DNA of 64,000 bases from Fratercula arctica (taxonomy: Eukaryota; Chordata; Aves; Charadriiformes; Alcidae), in the NCBI GenBank assembly GCA_947846985.1, contig CANTUZ010000004.1, positions 1 through 64,000 on the forward strand, written 5' to 3'. Shown in pieces: positions 11,093-23,100 of this stretch; the first letter of the stretch is position 1; each line of letters starts with the position of its first letter. Under the pieces are notes generated by a model, which did not search any database, was not told the origin of the DNA, and saw nothing but the letters and a program-made list of their open reading frames with translations. The translations under genes and the position numbers were made by a program.

Positions 11093-11580
11093 GGGATCCT
11101 CCAGTTCTGGGCTCTCAGGTTCAAGAAGGAACAGAGAACTGCTGGAGAGGGTACAGCAAAGGGCCGCAAAGATGATGAGGGGACTGGAACATCTCTCTTA
11201 TGAAGAAAGACTGAGTGACTTCGGTCTCTTCAGTCTGGAAAAAAGATGGCTGAGGGGGGAGCTTGTCAACGCTTATAAATAATTAAGGGATGGGTGTCCG
11301 GAGCATGGGGCCAGGCTCTTTTCGGTGGTGCCCAGTGAGAGGACAAGAGGTAACAGGCGGAAACTCGACCATAGGAAGTTCCACCTAAACATGAGGAGGA
11401 ACCTCTTTACTTTGAGAGTGGCAGAGCTCTGGCGCAGGCTGCCCAGAGAGGTGGTGGAGTCTCTATCTCTGGAGACATTCAAATCCACCTGAATGCACTC
11501 CTGTGCAACCTGCTCTGTCAGGGCATTGGACTAGACGATCTCCAGAGGTCTCTTCCAGCCCTGGCCATTCTGTGATTGTG
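11093..11580 (+). mobile_element. CR1 LINE, 5'-truncated 3' end
   Basis: About 490 bp matching the 3' end of avian CR1 (chicken repeat 1) non-LTR retrotransposons. Recognisable blocks are CTCTTATGAAGAAAGACTGA, GGCCAGGCTCTTTTC.GTGGTGCCCAGTGA, GTTCCACCTAAACATGAGGA, GGCTGCCCAGAGAGGTGGTG and GGACTAGACGATCTCCAGAG. It ends in the ATTCTGTGATTGTG-like short direct repeats that CR1 uses instead of a poly(A) tail. There is no reverse-transcriptase coding part, so it is a dead 5'-truncated copy. It lies between the BMP3 3' end and the CpG island at 9 kb. Confidence 0.95.
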
Positions 11581-14084
11581 AGCACCTCTGTGATTACAGG
11601 CAGGTTGGATTCAGTCAGGTGCAAATGGGGTGTTTCTCTCTTAATCAGGGGCTGTGTCTCTCCCTGGGCTCATTCATAGCTGCTCTCCTGACAGAGAGGC
11701 CATCGTGGTCCTGGAAATATCTTCATGCCTGGGGGCAGCAGCACCAAGCCCATGGTGGCTGTGCTGGCAGCGGGTAACATGGCACTGTGTTTCAGGTACC
11801 CCTCCATGATTTTTGCCCAGATGTTGGGGCAGTGTGAGGAAGCATTGCCTTCCTTCTCCCAGGTTAGTCCCCTTTCAAGACTAAGGTCAGGTCTTCGTCC
11901 TGGGAAGGAAATGGATGGGCATCTCTGTCCCTGAACTGCTAACAACACCCAGAGGTATTCAGGATCTGACAGGTCTCACTGGCAGTTGAAAAGCAGCCGA
12001 GATCTATTTCTCCTCCCATGACACAACAAGCTGTCTCTGAACAGACAGCACTTTGCCCTGTTGTGGTCCCCAAGGACCTTGTGGTGGAGCGGGGAGAAGA
12101 ATTTTTATTGTTATGTGACAAAAAGGAGCTGAAGCCACGAGAGATTTAAGCCTCTCAGTGACTTTTGAAGGCCCTCTGGAGAGCTGTGTGTAGCTCTGGC
12201 TTCAGACACCTCTGACAGCTCGACAGTTTGATTTCCTCGAGATTATGCAGAAAGCGAGGGAGAGAAGAGACAATTCAAGGCAGCCTTCTCAGCTGTAGCC
12301 AAGTGCGCTGCCCTAAATTCACCCTCCCGTCACTTTTTTTGCAAGGCAGCACCAGGCTGTTCCCGTGCTTGAATGCTGTAGCACAGTTGTTTTGCTTCCT
12401 GGCACAGGTTTGGGCATTTTGAGTAAATCAAGAGATAACAGGCAGACATTGCTTCCCTGTTTTGTGCCTCATCACTGAAGTGGCTGCGTGTCCGTGCTCA
12501 GGTAAATGGTTCCTATGGATGTGGTGATCTTTAAGCGTGTCAAATCTGTTGGGGTGAAAGACTAAGGAAGATGGATTTCCACCAGATCATGGTGAACATG
12601 TTTTGCCCATGATCCATTTCTAGGGAGAGGGAGGCGGCAGTGCTAAAGAGATTGAATGCAGCATGAAAAAAATGAGAAAATTCCTCCCAAAGGTGGAAAG
12701 CAAGGATGATGCTGTGTAGAGAGCAGACATGTAGATGTAAAATTAATGATAGAAATTCAACATTGTGAAAAGCTTTTTTTTAAAAAAAGTATTCTAAATT
12801 AGATCATGCCCTCTGGTCACGATGATGTTTCAAAATCCCTTGGATATCAGGATAACCAGGGGCTCGCTAAAAAGGCTCATTTATGAGAATGGGATTCTCT
12901 GGTCTGTGTCGTAGGAATCTCAATGTGAAATAGGAAACCGAAAAGAGGGAAGCAGCTTGTCATAAAGACCTCATGAAAATTCCACATGGCAAGAAATGTG
13001 TTTCGTTCCTCTGTGTGTGTGCGCAAGCTTCATACATCAAAGTCCTATCTCTCCACATCCTTTGAAATACACGTGTGACCTCCCCCCAACGAGGTAAGAT
13101 CTGGATTTAAACTTTCTGCGAACAGATTGTGCCTCTTGAAAACAAGCACGTCAGGTCCTGAGCTTTGCTCAAAAGGAGGGAGTTAGTGGTTTTGTGTAGC
13201 ACGTTTGATGTGTGAAGGATTAGCAGTAAGCAGCCCCTGCTTGGGTGCTCTCACACGTGACGGCGCGTTCTTGTTCTGTGTAGCGGTGGACATCACGTTT
13301 ACTGGGGACTGTAAGCCTCTCTTTATTAATAATGATTGTTTTAACGTTAATAATCCCTCTACGAGGTGGTGACCAAACACAGGGTAAGCCTGGAGCAGCT
13401 CCCCGAGCTGGCCAAGAGGAAAACGGCCCGTGTGAAGCTCCGACACAAGCACTGGCCCTCATGGCCCTCAGCACCTCTTTAAGGGCAGCTCGGGGGGGCC
13501 AGAAAGCAGGGAAGGGCGCATGGGATCGCCATGAGAGACAGGCCGTCCTTCGGGACTGTGTCATGAGCCTGCACATCTGTAACTGTACACAGCCGCGGCC
13601 TGCTGTCCTCGGACCGTCGTGTCCCCGTGGCTTGGGAGCCTGGGGCAGGGTGAGACCCAGGGCTGTGCTGGGCCAGCCGGGACAACCGAGCAGTCGGAAG
13701 CATCCAAAAACCCCTCAGAGTGCCCCCCCCACCTCTCATCACCCTCTTGTAATCAGGAGTGAGAGATCATTTCAAGCAGGAGGGCTCTTGCTGTGGCAAG
13801 TAACACCATACCCAGAGGGCTGGTACTTGCCCACGGAGACCTTTGGCCTTGGACGAGGTGCCGTAACCTGGGCAGCTTCTCACTGTTGTACCCGACGGCC
13901 TTTAACCGCATCCAAAGCGCCCACGGCCCAGCCGCTCTGTACTTTCCTCTATAAAAGCAATCTCTGTTTGAATGGCCTTTGCACAGGAGCACCCGAGACG
14001 GTCACATTTCCCGAGTGCTGAACATGGAAAGCAGTAAAAACTTCACTGTTATTGGAAAGACCCGAACACCACACAGAAAAAAAT
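11581..14084. other. Intergenic stretch between the CR1 and the BMP3 3' UTR
   Basis: No recognised gene. The plus strand has a 229-codon ATG-initiated open frame (13332-14021) rich in Ala, Pro, Arg and Gly in a GC-rich patch, with no family resemblance and no clear conservation signal. It is treated as uncertain. Confidence 0.5.
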
Positions 14085-16923
14085 GGATTTTTGTGTAAAA
14101 AGTGATTTTATTTTATACCTTCTCCAGAGTTTCTACCGAAACTTTCCCATTATTGAAGGGAAAAACAAAGTACAAATCAGGCAAGCTTATACATCAGTAG
14201 TGAAACATGCCCTTCACGGTGTGGCTGCGACCTGTCCTCGCGAACCTGGCTACGGCCCTCGCACTTCATCTTCGCAACGACAGAGACAATTGTATTGTTG
14301 AAAGAGCACTGCCATAAAGAGGAACACATCAAAAGGACAAGATGGCCACAGATATAAAATAAATTAAAAGCATCTGTAAAAGTTTCTTTCCATATACAAT
14401 ATAACTTTTATTTTTGGGGGGTAATTTTATTTTTTTATTTTTTTTTTAAATTGACATTGTCTGTACAAAGATTAACCTTTCAACAGAAATAGTTTTGAAA
14501 GGCTGTTTTTACAAGGAGAAACGGGTTGGGAAACAAAAGAGTCTCCTGCGCACTGCTGAGCCTGCCCGTGCAGATGAGGATGCAGAGCTTTCGGGCCAGC
14601 CCTGCGGCGGAGCACAGGGACGGGAAATCCCAGGGCTGGCCGGCGCCTCGGGAAAGCCGCTCTGCTCCCCACAAATTCCAGGAGAAAGGGAAAAACAGAG
14701 GCTGCCTGGTGGCCCTGCTCAGGGGAACGGCAGCGGTGGTTCCAGAGGGCGATTGTCCTGGGTCGAGGTGCCGCACTGCAGGATAGGGATGTTTTATTTC
14801 GCACACCACTGTGAGATTGCCTCTGCAGCCTCCAAGAGTGGGATTTTTCAGGAGCTTTGTGCAGCTGCCCCCTCACGGTCTGCCCCTCTCTGGGGACTTG
14901 ACTCCCAGAGGAGCCTCTCCGAACAGAGAGCTTGTGTAGCTCCAGACATTCTTCTGCCCATCTTTTGAGCCAGCCATAAAAATAACGTGCGGGCATCAGA
15001 TACTATGTAATTAGATGGGAAGCTGAGCCATTTATCGATTGATAGTATTTCCAAAAACAGAACAGGTGGGGAAAAGCCCCCTGTGCTGAACTGAGATTAA
15101 AATGGTGATTAATAACATGAGTTGGAAGTAATTTTGAGGTCCCTACTAATACAAAGTTCTATACAGAAAGCATTACCTGTGTGATTAATACATTACTGAC
15201 ACTAGACACGGCTTTATGTCAAAAGCTTAATTTACAGATACAAATGCAAAACAAGTCATGGGCATAAATGTCCCACTTCTATGTGGTTAACTGAAGAGAA
15301 CACTCTTAGCGTAGAGCTGGAAGAGGCAGATCCTGTTTTGCTTGGAAGATTTTACCTATTCTACACGGTATGGTTCATGACAAAGCCTGGCTGAATCCCA
15401 GTGAAAACCAAGTGGAACATATATTCACACTCATTTTCGGGTGATGCTTTTAAGATGACTCCCAGGCTGTCTCACCACCGTGCTGGGAAGCATCGCCTGT
15501 AACCTTGAACCCGGCTTCAGTCCCAGACCGCGACTCGGAGCACCGCCGCCCCAGGCTGCTGCGCTGGGAAACACGGATGTTTAATTAGCGCCTCTGCTCT
15601 GGAGTGCAAATTTGGGAAGGCTGTCTGCCAAACACCCTATCCTGATATGGAGCCTCTGCTGTCGTCCAAGGGGTGGCCGAGGGCGTAACTCCCCCTGCAC
15701 CTCCCTCCGAAGAGCCCCGCTCCTGGCACTGCTTGTGTCAGACACCGCTCACTCCTGTGAGCATTCACTTTTTGCAGCTGAGCCTGAGATTCCTTAGTTT
15801 TTTTTGCTCTTTGTTGTTTCTCAAATGAATTTTTGGTGGATGAAGTCAATCAAAGAGCGTTTTGTGTTTTTATTGTGCAAAACCTGCTATTAAGAAATCT
15901 TAAACTGACAGCACAAGTACAACAAATACAATTTTCAGAGTAGAAGTGAACTGAGATAAGAAGAAAAAACAATCTACTATCTGATTAATGTAACAATCAA
16001 AACTCACCAACCAGAGGCAGTTTTGATCAAATAATCGTAATGAAGGCCTACAGACAAGAATTATGCACCAAATAATTTCACGTCAAGAATCAACTACCAT
16101 GACGTACTGCAGATATCTGAAACTATGTTCTAGAATGGGTGCTGTGAACAAATCACTCAGCCGCGTCACTGAGTGTGATACTTTCACACCCTTGGCCCGC
16201 TGACTTTCCATAGTGGCATGAAAGAGAAGTCTTTGCTTGTGAGATACCACAATTATGCACGCAGCAGTACTGTGTTCTTCTGATCGAGGGCACGGACATC
16301 TAAAAAGCTGAATTACAAAGAATATGTCAGTGAAAATGAATACACACATGCAGTCGGTGCCACGTCATACCAAGGAGATATATGCCTAAGTTGGATTACC
16401 TAAGGCTCTTAAGATTTGTGTTTCTTCCTTGCTGCGCTATTCCACATAACCTAAGGCAGAAAGCTGAGCTTTAAAATGAAGAATAGTATATTTCTTATCT
16501 CCCTCCCCATCAGTCACCATAAGAACGGAGACAAAAATTAACAGCTACTGCTGCTTCCAAAATCTTGTACAAAAATACATCAGTACGCCCTTCTGGCAGT
16601 CTCAAAAAACTTGACGAGTCTGCTGCAAACTCCCTCTTTCACCTCTTGATTTCAACAGAAACAGTCAGTCCCCGCTGCCAAGACTCACGCCTCGGTCAAA
16701 TTCAGAGACGAATGAAGTTCGCATTCTCTTTCCTTGGTACTGCTATTCGGAATCCATTGCATTTCCACCCTCTTTGTTTGGATTTGTTTACATTTTTTGC
16801 TTTTTTCTCCAAAGGAAACGTATTGGCAGTGCAAACAAAAAGTAGATATGATGAAACACCCTCCCCGGCTCCCCCCAGATAGCAAGTGATCACGTCAGCA
16901 TTTCAAAAGGGTCTCCCGAGATG
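14085..16923 (-). other. BMP3: Probable BMP3 3' UTR and polyadenylation region
   Basis: No coding signal follows the BMP3 stop. On the minus strand AATAAA hexamers occur at 15874-15869, at 14439-14434, 14431-14426 and 14412-14407 (a cluster), and at 14112-14107, in AT-rich sequence typical of UTR ends. A UTR of about 2.4-2.8 kb is inferred from these signals alone. The cleavage site actually used cannot be decided from sequence. Confidence 0.5.
14407..14439 (-). terminator. Cluster of three polyadenylation hexamers (candidate BMP3 mRNA end)
   Basis: Three AATAAA hexamers on the minus strand lie within 33 bases, followed downstream by a U-rich stretch and another AATAAA at 14112-14107. This is the densest polyadenylation-signal cluster below the BMP3 stop. 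Assignment to BMP3 is by position only. Confidence 0.4.
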
Positions 16924-17115
16924 TTATCTGCACGCGCAGGATTCCACTGTCATGTTGGGGTACACCTTAAGAACCACATTTTTATTTTCATCGAAGAATA
17001 AGATACTAAGAGAAGACATTTTGTCAGGAACGCAGCAGGGCTCGGGAATGCCTGGGACGACGCCGACGGCTCTCACGATGCTCTGGATGGTGGCATGGTT
17101 GGATGGCTTCAAGGC
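16924..17115 (-). CDS. BMP3: BMP3 coding exon 3 (C-terminal half of the cystine-knot ligand)
   Basis: Acceptor CTTTCTCTTGCAG|GCC, with AG at 17117-17116; phase 0. It encodes residues 407-469 beginning [12 protein letters not shown], with the adjacent CC pair (433-434) and the terminal CACR, then TAA at 16926-16924. It is the best conserved part of the protein, differing from human by very few residues (for example VPDKM for VPEKM). Confidence 0.98.
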   Translation of the reverse strand, partial: ALKPSNHATIQSIVRAVGVVPGIPEPCCVPDKMSSLSILFFDENKNVVLKVYPNMTVESCACR

Positions 17116-20100
17116 CTGCAAGAGAAAGATACATCAGAAAATTTAACCGCACCAGCGTTAGAGTGAACCCACGTCATCTAAAACGGGTCTTTAAAGAAGT
17201 GCCCTGTGGAGAGCCCACAGCTGACCATCTGTAAGACCTGCCTTCTACTTGACCATTTCCAGTTGTCACGTAGCTGACCTGAGCCACAAAAATGGTTAAA
17301 ATGTGTACAGATGAGAGAACAGAGGTACTTTACGCCACGATGCCGATTGTTCCAGTTCGCTCTCGTGCGAGGTTAGGTTGTTTTGCGCGTTCTGCCATGC
17401 CAAACCACTTCTCATCCGCTGTACACATCATCAGTGACATTGCCGAGTAACTGAGCCCCCAAATCCCACGTCAGTTGTACCTCATAGTAAGGTGACATTT
17501 TTTCCCGAAGGACAAAGTTTCCTGGTTTTATACTCAGGTAAATAGGAACACCCTTTGGTTTGATACGAACAAAAAGCGAATCTAACCAGCGAGTTAAACT
17601 GTATTTGTTCACAAAACCAGAATACATTAATATACTCACAAAAAGGAACATATTCATAGCAACGAAAAAGTCCAAGTTTTACCTCTGAACCCCCAAACCC
17701 TTCCAAGTCCTAGTATCTGTACAGAAGACAGGCAAGCAGGAAGAATGCACAAGATGCAGTTTTAAGACCTCGCTCTCCATCTAGGTAGCTGATCTCAAGA
17801 AAGACATTTCTGTTTGTTTTGAATTCAAGAGTACTTACACTCCTCAGCATTAGTTGACAGGGATTTAAGAAATGTCTTAGATGAGTGTAAAATGTGGATT
17901 TCTGTATTATTTCTGCCTGCAAACGGAAGTGAAAGCTCCAGCAGCATCCACGCTCGTTTCCCTTACTCTGCTGCAGTGCAGCGTTCTCCACCAAAATAAC
18001 TGGGAGCCAAACACACCTCTCGAGCCTGCTGATCAGACGTCCAAAGGCACAACATCTATTGAGACCCCATTTCCCGTTGCCAGTAGAACCGAAATTAAGA
18101 ACAGGTCTCCGAATACATCGTGTTAAGGTCTCATCGGAAACGCTCCCCTTCAGATACGGAATCCGTACTACTACAATGCTGAATTGTACAGAACTGATTT
18201 CAAGTATTGCCTCGGTTATCAGTGGAAATAGCCCGGATATATTCCATCGTCGTCTGATAAAAGAACTATCTCTATTTGATACAAGTGCTGTACTGTACAG
18301 AACGGTATCCTCTGCCTTGAATACACTGCCCCTGGCCCTTGCGTTGTGTTTTTGAGGATAACAGGCTCTGGACAATTCTGCTTCTCCCGGTGGGAATTTA
18401 ACTGTACCGGAGCTAAACCTGACGGCATGCGCCTCTTGGAGAACCGAGCAAGGGAATGCTGTATACCCACAGGCACAGATTAGTTCGTTATTGCCTGACG
18501 GTCACAGCATCCTTTTGCAAACACAGTCTTATTAGCAGCACCAGATATTATGCGTGGCTCAATAACAACACGTGGCTCTAGGAGACGTGCGCTTCACCTT
18601 TTTATATAATTTAGTTTTTCGATCTCTTTAGAAAACAAGGTTATTTTGTTTTCTGCAATGGAAAAAGCATGCGAAAGGAAGACTTTGAATTCCAACTTGC
18701 ACAGAAATCTACCAATTGCTTTCAGGAAACCAGACTCATGATGGGTTTCAATAACCTGCTCTCTTAACGAACCAGCTCTCTGTGCAGTACATGGCAGCAA
18801 ATACTCAGCTTCACAGTGTCTAAATAACCATAATGCTGTGCCGCTGTAGTTCTCCACCCAACCAAGCCTAGAGAGTTTCACAGAGACAGGCCAGATCAGG
18901 TCTTTCCGTAGCAATTTGTAGAGGAAAGCTGGGTCCCGGTTATGGCCTTGCAGGCCGGTGCTGCAGGCTTAGCTCATGGCAATCAGACCTTTGGCTTCAC
19001 GTCAGCAGTCATTTAAACTCTGTGCTTTATTTGCCTACCCATCCCTTTTGCTTATTTCTCACCTTTCTTTCTACCATAAGCTTTTTACAGGGCAGGGACT
19101 TCTGATAGTGTGCCGGTGCCCGTGCCAGGCAGAGCAGAGGGGCGAGGAGGAGGAAGGAGAACACTCCTCTGGGACGCCACGATTAGCTACCATGGTTATA
19201 GTAGCCAACACTGCAAGGCTACTTATTTTAGTAGACGGAGCTACGCTACGACAACTCAGAGGCCGATGCTACTTTCTGCAGGAAAAAAGAACCCGCATTT
19301 GGCAGTAAAAAAAAAAAAATAGTGTCTTCATGTTAGCAAACATTTCCTGTACGCATTATCAGTGCGTACCCCCCATTTTAGGCCAGCCTCAAATATTGCA
19401 TCCTACTTTCGGGATTCGGTAGACTCCAGGCGGGGGTCCATGCTGCTAATAACAACATTGAGCATTTGACTTTAAGGAGCTGAGTTCATCCACCTAAGTC
19501 GCAGGGCTAGGAGCACATCACCTTTCTCGCTACTCACATGCAACAATCTCATAAAAACCAGAGGATACTTCAGAATTCAGTTGGCCAGAATCCACCGCTT
19601 TTGGATCCGCTTGGTCCGTCAGAGAAGTGATTCATTTGACTCTCTCGCTTACATTTAGAGCTCCACAGTCTCTCCGTCGTCGTGACAGTCGTGCCTCCTG
19701 AGGCACACATTTTCCCTAGAGTGTGCTACGCCGGCTGACCCCAGCGGGGGCCTGGCAGCAGGGACTCCTTCGAGTCATAACGACTGCTGTCTAACAAGCC
19801 ATTTTCGGGATCTGGCTTGTATTATGTTTATTAAACAGGTTAATAACAAGTTCACAGATCATAAGCACTATTCAGGATAGGTTTTATGGCAATTTGGGTT
19901 CTGGACAAAAAACTAATACCATGCAGTATTTTTTTTATTACCTTTACAAGCCTGTCTTTTTACTAGCTGTTCTAACCGCTGCTCCTTGCAGCACGAGACA
20001 AAGGTATCACTCATTTACTAGATCCGAACATGTAATAGGTGACCAGCTGCCTTGTACTGACACAGGAAAGACAATGCACAGTTTAGGCTAACAGACAGTC

Positions 20101-23100
20101 AGACCGTACCTTTGGAATTGGGAACTGGCACTCCCCCGAGCAGTAATAGGCGTCGAAGGATTTAGGGGAAATAATCCACTCGCTCCAGCCAATGTCTGCA
20201 AAATCCACCTTGAGATAGCGCCGGGCGCAATACCTCGGCTCATTCCACTGCTTCCTCCTCGCCTTCTTCAGCGTCTGCTCGTCGAACTGGAGGGTCTGGC
20301 TCTTCTGGTGGTGATTCTTCCGCTGCTTTTTCTTACTCTTTGCCCTCTCTGCTAACCGTGGCTGGAAGGCTTTGTAGGGTTTTCTGTCTTCCCATCTCTC
20401 ATCCTCGTTGTACTGGTACTCGGCTCCTGGAAGCTCGTTATTCTGCAACGGCAACAGGACATTTGTGGAGCGTTTTCGCCGCCGCTTCCCGAGGCTGCTC
20501 CTGACGTGGTTTTCTGGCCTGGGAAAGACCCGTGCCAGAGGACGACGGTGCCCTTGCAAACTAGAGACAACACTCTCTGGCTCTGAAATAGCAGAATCGT
20601 TGGCATAAATGAGAATGTAGGGCTCATAGCGAGAAGGTGCCCTTTTCCAAGGGTGATGGCTAGTCAGATCCATTTTGACACTGATCAACAGTTCATTGTT
20701 TTGTTTTGCTTCATGCAGGAGCTGAGTGATATCCTTCCACTGCCAGGAAAGGACATCCTGGTAAGCGGAGGAGACATTTATTAGGAAATGTCCCAGGCTC
20801 CTGGTCTGGTTCCCAACAGAAGGAAAAGTCCAAACTGAAAGACGTATCTGAATTTCAGCCTTCCTGTGCCCGTGACGAGAACAGTCTCTGGACTGGGAAC
20901 AGTTCCACTTAGCATGCAGTAGATCACCAACATAATAATACACGGAAGCTGACAAGACATTTTCAGACTCGGTGAGCGATGTCAAGTTAAAAACGTACAT
21001 CTCCTGGCTTTCAGGGCTCCCTAGAAGAAGAAATACTTAGATAAGAACATGGGCATTTCGAAGTGCTATAGAGAAAGGACCGAGCACATCGCTTTCTAGG
21101 TTATGCATTAAGTTCACAGGAAATTTTCATGCAGTGCTGTGGCAACAGGCTTAGGCCACTATTCAGAAAAATAACCAAGGTGGTAAACTGGTGACTGTCA
21201 ATCACACCCTTTCCATCTGGTTTCCTTGTAATACTTGCCTCTATCCAGAAATATTCACATGTTTCCTACCGCTCCTCTGACTTTGGGAAACAAACTAGGT
21301 CACGGGAACACAGGTCGGTAACAGATGCACTAAATATTTTACCATCCAGAAAGCTGAGCGACGCAATAGTAAGGTTTTGCTCTTTTGTTCTCCTCTTTCC
21401 GTAACATTTCCAACCCCCTCCACTCTCAAAATGCACTTAGGTGACTATGGCTGCCCTGTCCTGACTAAAGAATTGTCTTTCTTTGTCCAAGACAACTGGG
21501 ACATCAACGGCACTGAACTGTGCCTTAGCCCAGACGTAGCTGAAGCTGGAGAATGGCTCCCACTGGCTTCAGTAGGCACTGGACCGTCTGTAAACTTCCT
21601 TTATCCTGGTGAGCCACAGCCTCAGTTGGAAAGAAAATATTTGCTTCCCTATGAGTAGAGGCTCAAGGTGGCAGTGACGAAGAGGAAAAGCCTGGATTCA
21701 AACGGGGCATGATTCTCAGTGTTGCCACAGGCTTTCAAGTGTACTGCCAGCTAAGTCGCTCCAGCTCCGATAGCCAAGCTGTTCAATGCAAAAGAATCCT
21801 AGCCGGTTCCTTTAAACCTTCCACCCTGCTCCGCTGTGATCTGGGCCTCACCTACAAGACAGAGCGACATCGGGGCCTCGGTGGCATTTATTCTTAGCTT
21901 CCAAAGATGTCGAAGAGACTATTAAAGAGCAACCCAAAACCATGTAACATTTGGTACAGCTACGTATGTGTAACAGGATGCTAAACAGGTAAGCAAACAT
22001 ACGAAGTTCTACTACACAGAAAGCTCTCCTCTAAAGACATGGGAAGAAGAAACACCAGGGTAGTGGAAACACCACTGTTTAATTATCTTTAAGACTTGGA
22101 TGTCAGCTCTGGAGAAAGAGACGATTCACCATTTATCATGGTGAGCTAAAAACACGCAAGCTGGTCTGACAGCTTTTTGGCTAAGTTAGACACTAATCAC
22201 AACTGAAGTTTCCCTCTAGAATAATCAGGCCTGGGACTGCTTCAGTTACACTGGGTAAATTTAGTCATTCCACCTAGGACATTTCATCAATTTTCCTGCC
22301 AGTCAGAGTTAGAAAGTATTTGCTAGTATAGATCAAGGCAGGTGGACAGTACTAGAGAAATGCCAATAACCAAAAGAAAGCCAACCCAAAATGTCTTGGT
22401 TTTGGGGTGGTGGTGGCAGCAAAACGCACCCACTTGCCCCCGTGCAGAGGGAAGCAAGCCAAGGACGATCCTTCTTTACGGTCAGGATCTTACTCTATCG
22501 ATTAGGAGAGACACGGGGAAAAGTGGGGTTTCCGCAACTGTGAAATTAGAGAAGTCAACCTGACCACGGGTACCTTGCACAAGCCCGAAGGTGCTCTCCT
22601 GACACAGGCTGCTCTGGGAAAACAGTCGGCTGGTTACTTTCATCCCCTGTGGGGTCCAACAGAAAGGCTTGGGGGTAAGGTTTAGTTTTTGCTTTAAAAT
22701 TTCCTGCTTGGACTGCAGTGACGTCTGTCCTTCAGAGTGAGAGAAATACAGATCCGAATGTTAAGGTGCTACTGAGAGCTATAAAAGCAGGCTGTATGGA
22801 ATAGTCAAATACAGTTAAGCAAAGGTATGGTCTGCAGCCCCCCAAAGGGCTGGAAACAACCCAACACATTAGGAAAACAAGGGAACATGGAGTTAAATGC
22901 TGCTCTGACATCATGGCATGACAAAACCCTCTCCAGAGGGTTGAAGAGAAGTTATCGTTTACAGAATTTTGCGACAGTTTTGCTCTCTATTTTATTTCTC
23001 ATTCGAAGCATTGAGAAGCATAGAGATGCCCACGGACTAGGGAAGAACAGCCTCCTCGCTTAGACCCTCAAAACATTGTACTAAGTCCCCTGCCCAAGCA

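Noticed and set aside
17710..18375. 221-codon minus-strand open frame in BMP3 intron 2
   Set aside because: It begins at TTG rather than ATG, lies wholly within an intron and resembles no known protein.
16924..21020. GDF10 (BMP3B) as the identity of the ligand gene
   Set aside because: The C-terminal residues ([24 protein letters not shown]) and STNVLLPLQ follow BMP3; GDF10 differs at these positions. The neighbour CFAP299 also fits BMP3.
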